NCBI RefSeq assembly: GCF_900129005.1
Contig: NZ_FQUN01000008.1
Coordinates: 1 to 64,000 of the forward strand
DNA: 64,000 nucleotides
Source: Leeuwenhoekiella marinoflava DSM 3653
Lineage (GTDB): Bacteria; Bacteroidota; Bacteroidia; Flavobacteriales; Flavobacteriaceae
Direction: 5' to 3'
Position 1 is the stretch's first letter. Each line of letters starts with the position of its first letter. Positions 45,746 through 54,139 of the stretch are shown here, one piece after another. The notes under the pieces were generated by a model that had not been told where the DNA came from, made no database searches, and saw nothing but the letters and a program-made list of their open reading frames with translations. Both the position numbers and the translations under genes were made by a program.

Positions 45746-46228
45746 TTATTTTATTTCTATTTTTATTGTATTTGATTCAGGTAAACCATTATACCTTTCT
45801 TCAAATTGAATGGTATAAACACCATTTTCATCGAGATGATATCCGTCAAGTAAATTGACTTTTCCAACAGCTATTTCACCTGATTCAAGTGTTATGTAGT
45901 CTTTTTCGGTTGGCGAAACCCGTTTTACCATAATTCCCGTATAATCAATATTTTTATTATTGTGGGTAACTTTGAGACAAGCTCCTGTAAATTTGTTTTC
46001 TATAGGGGTGCCCCAAGGTAAAAAGGTGTAAGGTTTATTGCCCGTATTCTTAACTTCCAAGGAAAGCTCAATAGCTTCGTCTTTTATATAAATACTTTTA
46101 TTGGTTGATATGATAGTGTGTACTGAGTTATCCGTTGTGTCCTTGTCCTCAGCATTTGATTTTTTTGAGGAATTACACGAACATAGCGCAAATAGAACCA
46201 CTATGATTAAGATGTTCTTGATTTTCAT
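45746..46228 (-). CDS. Lipoprotein with immunoglobulin-like domain
   Basis: 160 residues. Signal peptide with VLFALCSCNSSKK (lipobox Cys). The mature part is one beta-sandwich: TNKSIYIKDEAIELSLEVKN, GNKPYTFLPWGTPIENKF and YHLDENGVYTIQFEERYNG. The NTGNKPYTFLPWGTP pattern resembles the N-terminal domain of deuterolysin-type peptidases, here without any catalytic domain. A binding or inhibitor role is possible. 2 bp after the MazG-like gene. Confidence 0.7.
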   Translation of the reverse strand: MKIKNILIIVVLFALCSCNSSKKSNAEDKDTTDNSVHTIISTNKSIYIKDEAIELSLEVKNTGNKPYTFLPWGTPIENKFTGACLKVTHNNKNIDYTGIMVKRVSPTEKDYITLESGEIAVGKVNLLDGYHLDENGVYTIQFEERYNGLPESNTIKIEIK

Positions 46229-46230
46229 TT

Positions 46231-46548
46231 TTAAAATATTTTTTCCGTTTTGCTTAAAAACTTTTCTGTAGCTTCTTCTATATCTATACCACTTCGATCA
46301 GCTAGGATACTAAGCCACCAAATACATTCTCCCAATTTATGTTCTAATTCCTCTTGAGAATTTGTTTTTGGCCAACGTTCTTGTTGCGACATTACGTTTC
46401 TTCCTACCAAACCAGCATCGGTTAAAAAAGCCAAAGCATCTTCTTCTACGCTCCACTGTGTTTGATGATATTCCTTTTCTAATTTATGATACGATTCCCG
46501 AATTGCTTTCGAACGTTTTTTAAGTGCTTTAAAATCTAAATTTCCCAT
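46231..46548 (-). CDS. MazG-like nucleotide pyrophosphohydrolase family protein
   Basis: 105 residues, all helical, with SQEELEHKLGECIWWLSILA and DRSGIDIEEATEKFLSK. The ExxHKLGE...D arrangement matches MazG-like NTP pyrophosphohydrolases, which clear non-canonical nucleotides. It could pair functionally with the DNA-repair gene tag just upstream. Start 34 bp after operator-like site 5. Confidence 0.75.
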   Translation of the reverse strand: MGNLDFKALKKRSKAIRESYHKLEKEYHQTQWSVEEDALAFLTDAGLVGRNVMSQQERWPKTNSQEELEHKLGECIWWLSILADRSGIDIEEATEKFLSKTEKIF

Positions 46549-46582
46549 TGTTTATTCTTAATTGGGTACAAAGGTATTTATT

Positions 46583-46600
46583 TTAAAACAACTGTTTCAG
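46583..46600. promoter_or_regulatory. TetR-type operator site 5
   Basis: TTAAAACAACTGTTTCAG, same family as sites 1-4, 34 bp before the MazG-like start. Downstream of it run MazG-like, lipoprotein and TetR genes. Confidence 0.5.
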
Positions 46601-46616
46601 AAAAATATCTTAAAAA

Positions 46617-46976
46617 TCATTGTACCAGATCTGCCTTCACGAAAGAAATTTTTCCTTTCTGAAAAATAAAATCAAATGTGCCCCTAATTTTTCCTTCAGG
46701 AAAATCCCCGGTAAACGTTACTTCAAGGTGTGTACTATCACCTTGCCTATTTAGCTTTACCAATCGGGTCTGCGTATTGTAGCCAATAAAATAGCTTTCA
46801 AAATAATTTTTAATTCCTTGGTGACCTATAAATTTTTTGCCCACCGAAGGATCATCCAATACTGCATCTGTATGAAACATTGCAAGATATCTTTCTGTAT
46901 CAAAATCATTGCTGGCCTGAAGCCAATTTTGTATAAATTTATCGATATCCATTTTTTCTTTTTTTATTGATTCCAC
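46617..46976 (-). CDS. NTF2-like/SnoaL-type protein
   Basis: 119 residues: WLQASNDFDTERYLAMFHTD, AVLDDPSVGKKFIGHQGIKN, YFESYF and FDFIFQKGKISFVKADLV. Single NTF2-like fold. Its start overlaps the end of the DNA glycosylase gene by 13 bp, so they are translated together. Substrate unknown. Confidence 0.8.
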   Translation of the reverse strand: MESIKKEKMDIDKFIQNWLQASNDFDTERYLAMFHTDAVLDDPSVGKKFIGHQGIKNYFESYFIGYNTQTRLVKLNRQGDSTHLEVTFTGDFPEGKIRGTFDFIFQKGKISFVKADLVQ

Positions 46977-47509
46977 ATCGGTTTTTCTCTTAACACTTGT
47001 TGATGAACAGGACAGGTTTCTTGGTGTGCTCCCGGTAAATAGCCGATGCTCATTAAAAATTCATTGACAATTTCCCCTCCGGTAAACTTGAAGGTTTTTT
47101 TAAAGAGTTTCATCCATTCCTGTAAATTTTTGGGATGATGATGTTCCAGCCATTTTTCGAACGAACCATATTCTTTTTGTAATTCCAAAATTGCCTGCGC
47201 ATTGACAATAGCGGCATTTACTTTTAGTTTGTTCCGTATAATTCCAGCATCAGCAAGTAATCGTTTCCGATCCATTTCTGAGTAATTAGCAATGGTTTTA
47301 ATATCAAAATCATCGTAGGCTTTACGGAAGTTTTCTTCCTTCTTTAAAATGGTTTCCCAGCTTAATCCGGCTTGATTAATTTCCATAATTAATCGTCCAA
47401 ACAATTCATTATCATCGTGGATAGGAAAGCCATAATGATTGTCGTGATAGTTTTTATGTAAGCTTTTTCTAGGCTCGGGCATTGTTTCAATGACATTGCA
47501 GTAACTCAT
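46964..47509 (-). CDS. tag: DNA-3-methyladenine glycosylase I
   Basis: Removes 3-methyladenine from DNA in base-excision repair. 181 residues, usual length: NYHDNHYGFPIHDDNELFGR, LIMEINQAGLSWETILKKEE, FRKAYDDFD and a C-terminal MSIGYLPGAH...CPVH block. The zinc ligands fit the Tag layout (an early Cys with His plus a late Cys/His pair). Possibly one transcript with the AraC regulator 30 bp upstream. Confidence 0.9.
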   Translation of the reverse strand: MSYCNVIETMPEPRKSLHKNYHDNHYGFPIHDDNELFGRLIMEINQAGLSWETILKKEENFRKAYDDFDIKTIANYSEMDRKRLLADAGIIRNKLKVNAAIVNAQAILELQKEYGSFEKWLEHHHPKNLQEWMKLFKKTFKFTGGEIVNEFLMSIGYLPGAHQETCPVHQQVLREKPMWNQ

Positions 47510-47539
47510 TTTCTTTTTTATTTTAATTATTATCTGATG

Positions 47540-48442
47540 TTAATTCAGGGAATTCTTAAACTGTAGCGGACTTTGATCTGTTTTCTGCTTGAATAGTTTA
47601 TTAAACGACTGTGGCCGTTCAAAGCCTAGCTGATAAGCAATTTCTGCTACAGAAAGATCGGTGGCCGTCAGTAAGTATTTAGCGTGATCTATTAATTTTT
47701 GTTGAATATGAAACTGCGTACTTTTTCCTGTATGTGCACGAAGCATATCGCTAAGGTAGCGGGAAGATACCTTTAGATGTTCTGCTAGATCATTAACTGA
47801 AGGGATTCCGCTTTCCAGTGTTTTATTCGTATTAAAATACGTCTCTAAATACATTTCCATTTTAACAAGAAGATCAGTATTCACAAGTTTTCGGGTAATG
47901 AATTGTCGGTTGTAAAAACGATTGCTATAATTAAGCAATTGCTCCAGTTGCGATATCATAATATCCTGACTAAAATTATCTATCGAAGCCTGCAGCTCAT
48001 TTTCAATGGTATTAAAAATACCTATCATGATCGCTCTTTCCTTATCCGATAAATAAAGTGCTTCCGTTAATCCGTAGGAGAAAAATCCAAACTCTTTGAT
48101 TTTACTTGCCAAGGCATATCCGCGGATAAAATCGGGGTGGAAAAGCAACGTAATTCCCGAATAATCTGCTTCCTCTTCCAGAACTTTTACCAATTGCCCC
48201 GGAGCGTGAAAAGAAAGATTCCCTTCATCAAAATCGTAATGACCCTGCCCGTATTTTATTTTCCCCTTAAAATTCTTTTTAAAAGAAATTTTATAGAAGT
48301 TGAGAACCATTCCTTTGGATAGTTCTAATACATCTGCCTTTACGTCTCCGTAATCTAACAAACTTATTAAAGGATGCAAAGGTTTAGATACCCCTAAAGC
48401 TGTATGTAACGCTGAAATGGAATTAAAAATAAATGGAGTCAT
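47540..48442 (-). CDS. AraC-family regulator
   Basis: 300 residues. N-terminal sensor with ALGVSKPLHPLISLLDY and YGQGHYDFDEGNLSFHAPGQ; C-terminal AraC region with LAEHLKVSSRYLSDMLRAHT and LSVAEIAYQLGFERPQSFNK. It is paralogous to the regulators at 54140 and 56476, which share the xLxxPxHPLI start and YGQxHYDF(D/E)EG core. It likely controls neighbouring oxidoreductase genes. Confidence 0.92.
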   Translation of the reverse strand: MTPFIFNSISALHTALGVSKPLHPLISLLDYGDVKADVLELSKGMVLNFYKISFKKNFKGKIKYGQGHYDFDEGNLSFHAPGQLVKVLEEEADYSGITLLFHPDFIRGYALASKIKEFGFFSYGLTEALYLSDKERAIMIGIFNTIENELQASIDNFSQDIMISQLEQLLNYSNRFYNRQFITRKLVNTDLLVKMEMYLETYFNTNKTLESGIPSVNDLAEHLKVSSRYLSDMLRAHTGKSTQFHIQQKLIDHAKYLLTATDLSVAEIAYQLGFERPQSFNKLFKQKTDQSPLQFKNSLN

Positions 48443-48597
48443 AATGATAGGTTTTTAGACTTTTCCATATCTAAAATAAAGAGATAAAGGTAAAAGGTTA
48501 GGATTAAATGAACATTGCTTTTATTTTCTGAAATTATTTTTCCATACTTAATTTAGTGAAGCATAGGCATTAAATCTGGAAATAAAAAGGGTGTTTA

Positions 48598-49404
48598 TTA
48601 GTAATACAATTTACTGATCTGTTCAAATTGTTTTTGTTGACCTAAATTTTGTCGGTCATTGGCTAACTTCTCCGCGTCGGGCCCAACTATATAACGTAAT
48701 TTTGGACTATTATCGGTAGCAGCTTCATATACTACATTTGCCACATCTTCTGCCGAAGAAAAATGGACTTCAGTACTTCCATCTTCAAAACCCGCAATCA
48801 TTTTATTCCATAGTGAGGTATAAGCATCCTTTTGGACATAATTTAAAGAACGACCCGCGTAGTCTGTAGCCATTCCTCCGGGTGCGATGGTTTTTAATTG
48901 AATCCCAAATGGGTTTACCTCATAATTTACAGCTTCACTCCAGCCTTCCAATGCAAATTTGGTTGCACTGTAAACAGAAGCTAAAGGATTTGCTGCAATT
49001 CCTGCTGCTGAAGTAGTGGTTAAGAGAATCCCTTTCTTTTTGTTCTCTCTAAAATAGGTGATAAAAGGCTGGGCCACTTTAAGCACTCCTAGAAGATTAG
49101 TTTCGATTTGGTGCTGAATATCTTCTTGTGAATACGCTTCAAATCCTCCTACTAAACCATAACCCGCATTATTAAAAACCACATCCACTTCGAATTGTAT
49201 AAGAATTTGCGAAATAGTATCTGTTATTTGCTGAGAATTAGTGACATCTAAAGGATATAAGTGAACATTTTTAAGCTCTCGAAGTTCGGTTTCTTTTTTC
49301 GGATTGCGCATCGTTGCAATAACTGTCCATCCTTTTTCTTGAAATAATTTAGCGGTTGCTTTTCCTAAGCCGGATGAGGCTCCTGTAATAAAAATAGTTT
49401 TCAT
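48598..49404 (-). CDS. Short-chain dehydrogenase/reductase
   Basis: 268 residues from ATG 49404 (MKTIFITGASSGLGKATAKL); an upstream ATG at 49434 adds ten residues of leader. VVFNNAGYGLVGGF, LLTTTSAAGIA, YSATKFALEGWSEAV and IAPGGMATDY follow in order. Classical SDR, sequence nearest to the group annotated as NAD(P)-dependent oxidoreductases beside AraC regulators. The AraC gene lies 155 bp downstream. Confidence 0.9.
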   Translation of the reverse strand: MKTIFITGASSGLGKATAKLFQEKGWTVIATMRNPKKETELRELKNVHLYPLDVTNSQQITDTISQILIQFEVDVVFNNAGYGLVGGFEAYSQEDIQHQIETNLLGVLKVAQPFITYFRENKKKGILLTTTSAAGIAANPLASVYSATKFALEGWSEAVNYEVNPFGIQLKTIAPGGMATDYAGRSLNYVQKDAYTSLWNKMIAGFEDGSTEVHFSSAEDVANVVYEAATDNSPKLRYIVGPDAEKLANDRQNLGQQKQFEQISKLYY

Positions 49405-49525
49405 TGTGATAGTTTTTAAATTTCTATACCACAAATGTCATTCAATATTAAGGTGAAAATGTTTCTGAATTGGTTGATGTTGTTTCCTTATTGACGTTTT
49501 AATAAATAAAATAATAAGAAAATAA

Positions 49526-49679
49526 TAAGGTTTGAATCCAATCAAGTTAACTCTCTAAAAAAATCGAACCGGTTGTAAATTTGTTAGTATTTACAGTTTT
49601 AAAAGAAAAAAATAAGAATTTCTCAATAAAATCGAGAATTAAGTTAAAAAGGGATACTGAAATAGTATCCCTTTTGTGA
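49526..49679 (+). repeat. 155-bp diverged repeat, left copy (att-like)
   Basis: Starts ATAAGGTTTGAATCCAATCA, continues TTAACTCTCTAAAAAAATCG and ends in the GGGATACTGAAATAGTATCC hairpin with CTTTTGTGA. The same order recurs at 57522-57677 with about one difference in five. The first 15 bases resemble the T-loop end of a tRNA gene (GGTTCGAATCC in the right copy), which would suit an old integrase attachment site, but no complete tRNA is present. Confidence 0.55.
49647..49675. terminator. Hairpin terminator within the repeat
   Basis: A 12-bp stem AAAAGGGATACT with AGTATCCCTTTT around loop GAAAT, flanked by A-rich and T-rich sides, able to act in both directions. It recurs, less perfectly, near 57648-57674. 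Confidence 0.7.
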
Positions 49680-49684
49680 ACGAT

Positions 49685-49750
49685 ATGGTACAAAACTCGA
49701 ACCAATTAATAGAGGATTTAAAGCTTTTAGCTGATATATTGGCTGCTTGA
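49685..49750 (+). repeat. 66-bp repeat with 21-codon frame, right copy
   Basis: ATG to TGA encoding MVQNSNQLIEDLKLLADILAA, the partner of 34482-34547 with three silent changes. It starts 10 bp after the terminator hairpin. Confidence 0.6.
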
Positions 49751-49810
49751 AAAAATTCAAATCACTTATTTATCAATGGTTAAACAGTTCATTTTGGGGC
49801 AATTGCATCT

Positions 49811-50223
49811 TTATTGCCCCTTTAGAGGTGATTTTGCCCCTTTATTGCCCCTTTGGAGAATATAGTAGGTTCCCTTTCCGGTAGAACCTATTTTGGTTAT
49901 AAAATTCCTATCAACAAGTATTTTTAAATCATAAGACACCATCCTTTTGGAGATTTCAAAAAGTTCTTGGTATTGTTCATTATTAATCCGACCATTCTCT
50001 TTTATAAATAACAAAGCTTAACAGGCAATCTAGCTTCTTTAAAGGCATCAATGATTTTGTTTATTCCCCGCCCACAAGATTCAATATAGCCAGCTTTAAA
50101 AAAGCAATGGCTATATTTCGATTTCGGGGACAGGATGAATGTTATTGTTTTAGTTTGTAAATCGTCAATTCTTCTGGCAGTGTTCCCGGATTCCATAAAT
50201 GTAATCGATCATCGTATACTCGA
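49811..50223 (-). pseudogene. Remnant of an AlbA_2/RecG-like ATP-binding regulator
   Basis: Three pieces in different frames: VYDDRLHLWNPGTLPEELTI; then FFKAGYIESCGRGINKIIDA; then the winged-helix end FEISKRMVSYDLKILVDRNF with TGKGTYYIL. Together they match the C-terminal half of the Bacteroidota ATP-binding proteins with AlbA_2 and helix-turn-helix domains. Frameshifts and an internal gap show decay. Confidence 0.75.
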
Positions 50224-50282
50224 AGAAAAGTATAAGTACCGGAATAATCCACACAGTAGATCATACGCAGTTTTTGAGCATT

Positions 50283-50648
50283 TTATGATGTTACTTTGTG
50301 GTATGCACGAACAAAGCTACCCCAGGCACTTAAATCCTTAACTATTGGAATTAATGCCTTACCAAGTTCCGTCAATTCATATTCAACTTTAGGTGGTACC
50401 TCAGGAAAGATTGTTCTAATAATTAAACCGTCTTGTTCCAGCTCCTTGAGCTGTAAAGTTAGCATACGTTCAGTAATCTGACTAATGCTATTTTTTATCT
50501 CTCCATAGCGTATAGGACCTTTATTAAGACTTGTCAAAATCAGCAATTTCCATCTACCCCCAATCATTTGTAATGCATAGGTCATATCACAATCGGCCAT
50601 TAATTTCCTGTTATGATTATTAGTTGAATTTTCTTTTAGTTTAGCCAT
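50283..50648 (-). CDS. HxlR-family regulator
   Basis: 121 residues: the HxlR winged helix, with C20 in ADCDMTYALQMIGGRWKLLI, then GPIRYGEIKNSISQITERML and EVPPKVEYELTELGKAL. Several HxlR proteins sense electrophiles or quinones through an N-terminal cysteine; C20 is placed where that cysteine lies. It is divergent from the quinone oxidoreductase gene with an 87-bp shared promoter region, so it likely represses that gene and itself. Confidence 0.93.
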   Translation of the reverse strand: MAKLKENSTNNHNRKLMADCDMTYALQMIGGRWKLLILTSLNKGPIRYGEIKNSISQITERMLTLQLKELEQDGLIIRTIFPEVPPKVEYELTELGKALIPIVKDLSAWGSFVRAYHKVTS

Positions 50649-50735
50649 TACGCACTTTATTGTATGTTTCGCACATTTACCACTTTACCTGTAAAAATAG
50701 CCATTTTAAATTACTATTGTGAAAAATAACAATAT

Positions 50736-51743
50736 ATGGATACGCAAACAAAATCAGGAAAAATGGTAATGTTTAATCAAGTTGGTGGCCCAGAGGTACT
50801 GCAATTAACAAATATCAATGTTCCAGCTCCCGCTTCAAATGAGGTAAGAATATTGGTTAAAGCAATAGGATTGAACCGAGTTGACCTTTCTTATCGTCAG
50901 GGTGTATATAGCAAAAAACCTAATTTCCCTTCAAAGATAGGATTTGAGGCAGCCGGGATAGTGGAATCTACTGGCAGTGATGTTCAGCACTTGTCTCCAG
51001 GCGATGAAGTGAGTGTAATCGGTGCTTTTTCAAATGACGATTATGGCACCTATGGTAATCTAATACTGTTGCCCGCTTATGCTGTTCAAAGACACCCCAA
51101 AAGATTGTCCTTTCAGCAAGCGGCAGGTTTATGGGTTAGTTATCTGGCTGCCTATGGCTTACTAATGGACGTAGGAGGTTTAAAAAAAGGGCAATATGTT
51201 GCAATTAATGCAGCTTCGAGCAGCACTGGTTTGGCTATTATACAAACGGTTAAAAAAATAGGCGGGATACCAATAGCCATTACTACCTCAAGCCATAAGA
51301 AGAAAGCCCTTCTGGATGCTGGCGCATCGCACGTAATTATTAGCAGTGAACAAGACATTACGGCTGAATTACTTTCCATAACAGGTAACGGTGTGGAACT
51401 TGTACTTGATGCTGTTGGTGGCTCTCAATTCGAAAAACTGATTGCCGCCACTGCGATAACAGGTCAACTAATAGTTTACGGTGCGCTAAGCCGAGAATAT
51501 TCAAGTTGGTCAACAATTGAGGTACTTTCTAAAAAGCTAACTATCCGTGGCTTTGACATGACCGAATTATTGATGGTCAAAGATAAAGTAAAGGCCGCAG
51601 TAGCGTTTATTGAAGAAGGAGTAACTTCAGGAAGTTTAACACCAACAATTAGCAAAACATTTCCTTTAGCAAAAGTGAGTGAAGCCCATCGTTTTATGGA
51701 AGAGAACAGTCAAGTGGGTAAAGTGATACTAGAGATAGACTAA
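50736..51743 (+). CDS. Zinc-independent quinone oxidoreductase-type MDR enzyme
   Basis: 335 residues of the medium-chain dehydrogenase family: FNQVGGPEVLQLTNINVPAP, GLNRVDLSYRQGVY, KIGFEAAGIVESTGSDV and the NADPH site around INAASSSTGLAIIQTVKKIG. The cysteine lobe of zinc-binding alcohol dehydrogenases is absent, which places it with NADPH:quinone reductases. Divergent from hxlR, which fits induction by quinones or related electrophiles. Confidence 0.9.
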   Translation: MDTQTKSGKMVMFNQVGGPEVLQLTNINVPAPASNEVRILVKAIGLNRVDLSYRQGVYSKKPNFPSKIGFEAAGIVESTGSDVQHLSPGDEVSVIGAFSNDDYGTYGNLILLPAYAVQRHPKRLSFQQAAGLWVSYLAAYGLLMDVGGLKKGQYVAINAASSSTGLAIIQTVKKIGGIPIAITTSSHKKKALLDAGASHVIISSEQDITAELLSITGNGVELVLDAVGGSQFEKLIAATAITGQLIVYGALSREYSSWSTIEVLSKKLTIRGFDMTELLMVKDKVKAAVAFIEEGVTSGSLTPTISKTFPLAKVSEAHRFMEENSQVGKVILEID

Positions 51744-51792
51744 AATCCTTTTTCAATCATGATCTGTAAGTCATAAAAATTGAAAAGAAAAT

Positions 51793-51823
51793 AAGTGTCT
51801 GTTGCAATCAGCTTCAGACACTT
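51793..51823 (+). terminator. Terminator after the quinone oxidoreductase
   Basis: A 9-bp perfect stem (AAGTGTCTG / CAGACACTT) with a 13-nt loop followed by TTCT, about 50 bp after the stop. The remainder of 51824-52140 shows no gene. Confidence 0.65.
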
Positions 51824-52140
51824 TTCTACACTATGAACAACTTAATTCATCATGAATCAAGGTTTAGTAGTTATTGCTTTGTATGTCCATTTCTTGAAAT
51901 TTCTCATAATTGATTCAAAACTGATAAAAGCAGTTTTATCTACTAACAGAGTATTAATAATCTCTTTTTTGTCCAATTATATTTAAAGTTTAAACCATTG
52001 TATCAGTAAATTCTGTATCTCGTTAATCACATAATAGCTTTTGACTAACACAAAAGTCGTTTCGGCTAAATCTGTTTTTAAAGGTTGAAGCAACTTTGCA
52101 TCATCAGGAAAATTACCCGGAAAATAAAAACAGTTATATC

Positions 52141-53106
52141 ATGGCTACAATACTAATCACAGGCGGACACAGTGGACTTGGGGTGTACTGCTCTAGGCTA
52201 TTGGCATCCAAGCATCAATGCAACCTGATTTTGGCAGGTAGAAGCCCGGAAAAAATGCAAGACTTTTCACAAGCATTAGAGAACGATTATGAGGTGAAAG
52301 TTCACTTACTAAAAATGGACACTTCATCTTTTGCATCCGTAAGAGCAGGTGTTTCCGAATGCAAGAAAATGCTAAAATCTGGGGAGATCGAATCTCTCAA
52401 TGGAATTATTTGTAATGCAGGAGTGCGTTTGAATGGGCAAGTTACCTATACCGATGATGGATACGAAACCACCTACGCGACCAATTATTTGGGACATGTT
52501 TTATTGGTTGAATTGTTAATAGACCTAGTTTCAAAAAAGGGGCGAATTGTATTTACTTCGAGTGGAACACACGATCCTGACACTGCGGATGGAAAAATGA
52601 TGGGTGTGGCCGATAAAGCAACAGCTGTAGATTTGGCAAATACCGGAAAGAATGGTGAAAAACCAATTAATTTAGGCAAAATGTATGCTACTTCAAAACT
52701 GGATATCATACAATATGCTTATGAATTGAACCGGAGATTGAAAAAAGCTAATATTCCAATTACTATTATTGCGTTTGATCCTGGAGCAACACCTGGCACA
52801 GGTTTTTTAAGAAATATGCCTCCATTAGTAGCATGGTTAGCAAATACTTCATTTATGAATTGGGTGATGAAGCAAATGGGGATAACAAAAAGTACAGCGG
52901 ACTTTTCAGGAGCATCATTGGCCAAAATTACTGTTGAACCAGCTTACGATACTGCTTCTGGAAAATATTTTCAAGCCAATAATAGTCAATTGATTGAAAG
53001 ACCTTCATCAAAGTTATCATATGACGAAAAAAGAGCAGCTAAACTTTGGAAGGATACTCAAAAGCTGATTCATATTAAACCTAGTGAAACAATTTTGAAT
53101 TTTTAA
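52141..53106 (+). CDS. Short-chain dehydrogenase (protochlorophyllide-reductase-like)
   Basis: 321 residues from ATG 52141 (MATILITGGHSGLGVYCSRL); an ATG 15 codons upstream gives a hydrophilic leader and is not preferred. GIICNAGVRLNGQVTYTDDG, IVFTSSGTHDPD and YATSKLDIIQYAYEL (Tyr-x-x-x-Lys) follow. The extended C-terminus and HDP motif place it in the retinol/protochlorophyllide-type SDRs. First gene of a three-gene run with the MBL enzyme (9 bp) and AraC (37 bp). Confidence 0.88.
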   Translation: MATILITGGHSGLGVYCSRLLASKHQCNLILAGRSPEKMQDFSQALENDYEVKVHLLKMDTSSFASVRAGVSECKKMLKSGEIESLNGIICNAGVRLNGQVTYTDDGYETTYATNYLGHVLLVELLIDLVSKKGRIVFTSSGTHDPDTADGKMMGVADKATAVDLANTGKNGEKPINLGKMYATSKLDIIQYAYELNRRLKKANIPITIIAFDPGATPGTGFLRNMPPLVAWLANTSFMNWVMKQMGITKSTADFSGASLAKITVEPAYDTASGKYFQANNSQLIERPSSKLSYDEKRAAKLWKDTQKLIHIKPSETILNF

Positions 53107-53115
53107 AGAAATATT

Positions 53116-54102
53116 ATGGCTTTAAAGAAGCACAATCCAAATTTATCCTTTGTGAAAGCCGGATGGACTGGAAATAAACTAAATGAAAAAGGTTTGTATA
53201 CCAATATTCACGGTGATGATATCAAGGGATTTAGGGATGCATGGCGCATGTTACGCAATCCCAGCCCTCTTTCAAAACTAAAAAAAGGGCAAAAATCTCC
53301 TTTAATTTGGCAAACTGTTGAAGATATTTCAAACAAAAGTCAAAATGCTATTATACCACTAGGACATGCTTCTTTCATCTTCGATTTAAATGAAATCCGC
53401 TTACTCATAGATCCGGTTGTTGTACCAAATAAATTTTTGAAACGATACACAAAAGTCCCATTTGATATTCCTGAATTAAACAATGTCGATTATCTTCTTT
53501 TATCACATAATCATCGTGATCATATTGATAAAAAAAGTATTATTCAAGTATGTAAGTATAATCCGGGAGCTATAATCTTAACAGGATTAGAAATCGGCAA
53601 GCTTTTAAGAAAGTGGAGCATCAAAAACCAAATTCAGGAAGCGGGTTGGTATCAACGTTATGAGACTTCCAAAGAAATAGATATCGATTACTTACCCAGT
53701 CATCATTGGTCAAGACGTTGGCTGACGGATACCAATATCAATCTTTGGGGTTCTTTTATGGTACAAGATAAAGTTTCGGGGAAAAATATTTATTTTGCCA
53801 GTGATAGTGGTTATCAGAACCATTTTTCTGAGATTGGCAATGAATATGACATTGATATCGCGATGATTGGAGTAGGTGCCTATGAACCACAATGGTTTAT
53901 GAGTTCCGCCCATACCGGACCAACCGATGCCTTAAAAGCATTCAAAGATTTGAAAGCGAAACGGTGGATGCCTATGCATTATGGCACTTTCGATTTAAGT
54001 CAAGAACCTGTCTTCTATCCAGAACAGGTTTTAAAGAAGCAGCATTCGAAAGAACTTGAGCAAATTTTATGGATGAAAATTGGAGAAAGAATTATCTTTT
54101 AG
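53116..54102 (+). CDS. MBL-fold hydrolase, NAPE-PLD/UlaG-like
   Basis: 328 residues. Metallo-beta-lactamase fold with IPLGHASFIFDLNEIRLLID and the dinuclear metal motif SHNHRDHID (H131, H133, D135, H136); later YLPSHHWSRR, FASDSGY and MPMHYGTFDL give the remaining ligands. The N-terminal region with RNPSPLSKLKKG matches the phospholipase-D-like branch, which cleaves N-acyl phosphatidylethanolamines. Actual substrate unknown. Confidence 0.87.
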   Translation: MALKKHNPNLSFVKAGWTGNKLNEKGLYTNIHGDDIKGFRDAWRMLRNPSPLSKLKKGQKSPLIWQTVEDISNKSQNAIIPLGHASFIFDLNEIRLLIDPVVVPNKFLKRYTKVPFDIPELNNVDYLLLSHNHRDHIDKKSIIQVCKYNPGAIILTGLEIGKLLRKWSIKNQIQEAGWYQRYETSKEIDIDYLPSHHWSRRWLTDTNINLWGSFMVQDKVSGKNIYFASDSGYQNHFSEIGNEYDIDIAMIGVGAYEPQWFMSSAHTGPTDALKAFKDLKAKRWMPMHYGTFDLSQEPVFYPEQVLKKQHSKELEQILWMKIGERIIF

Positions 54103-54139
54103 GTTGTAATTTACAACCAACTAAATTAAACTTTTAACT

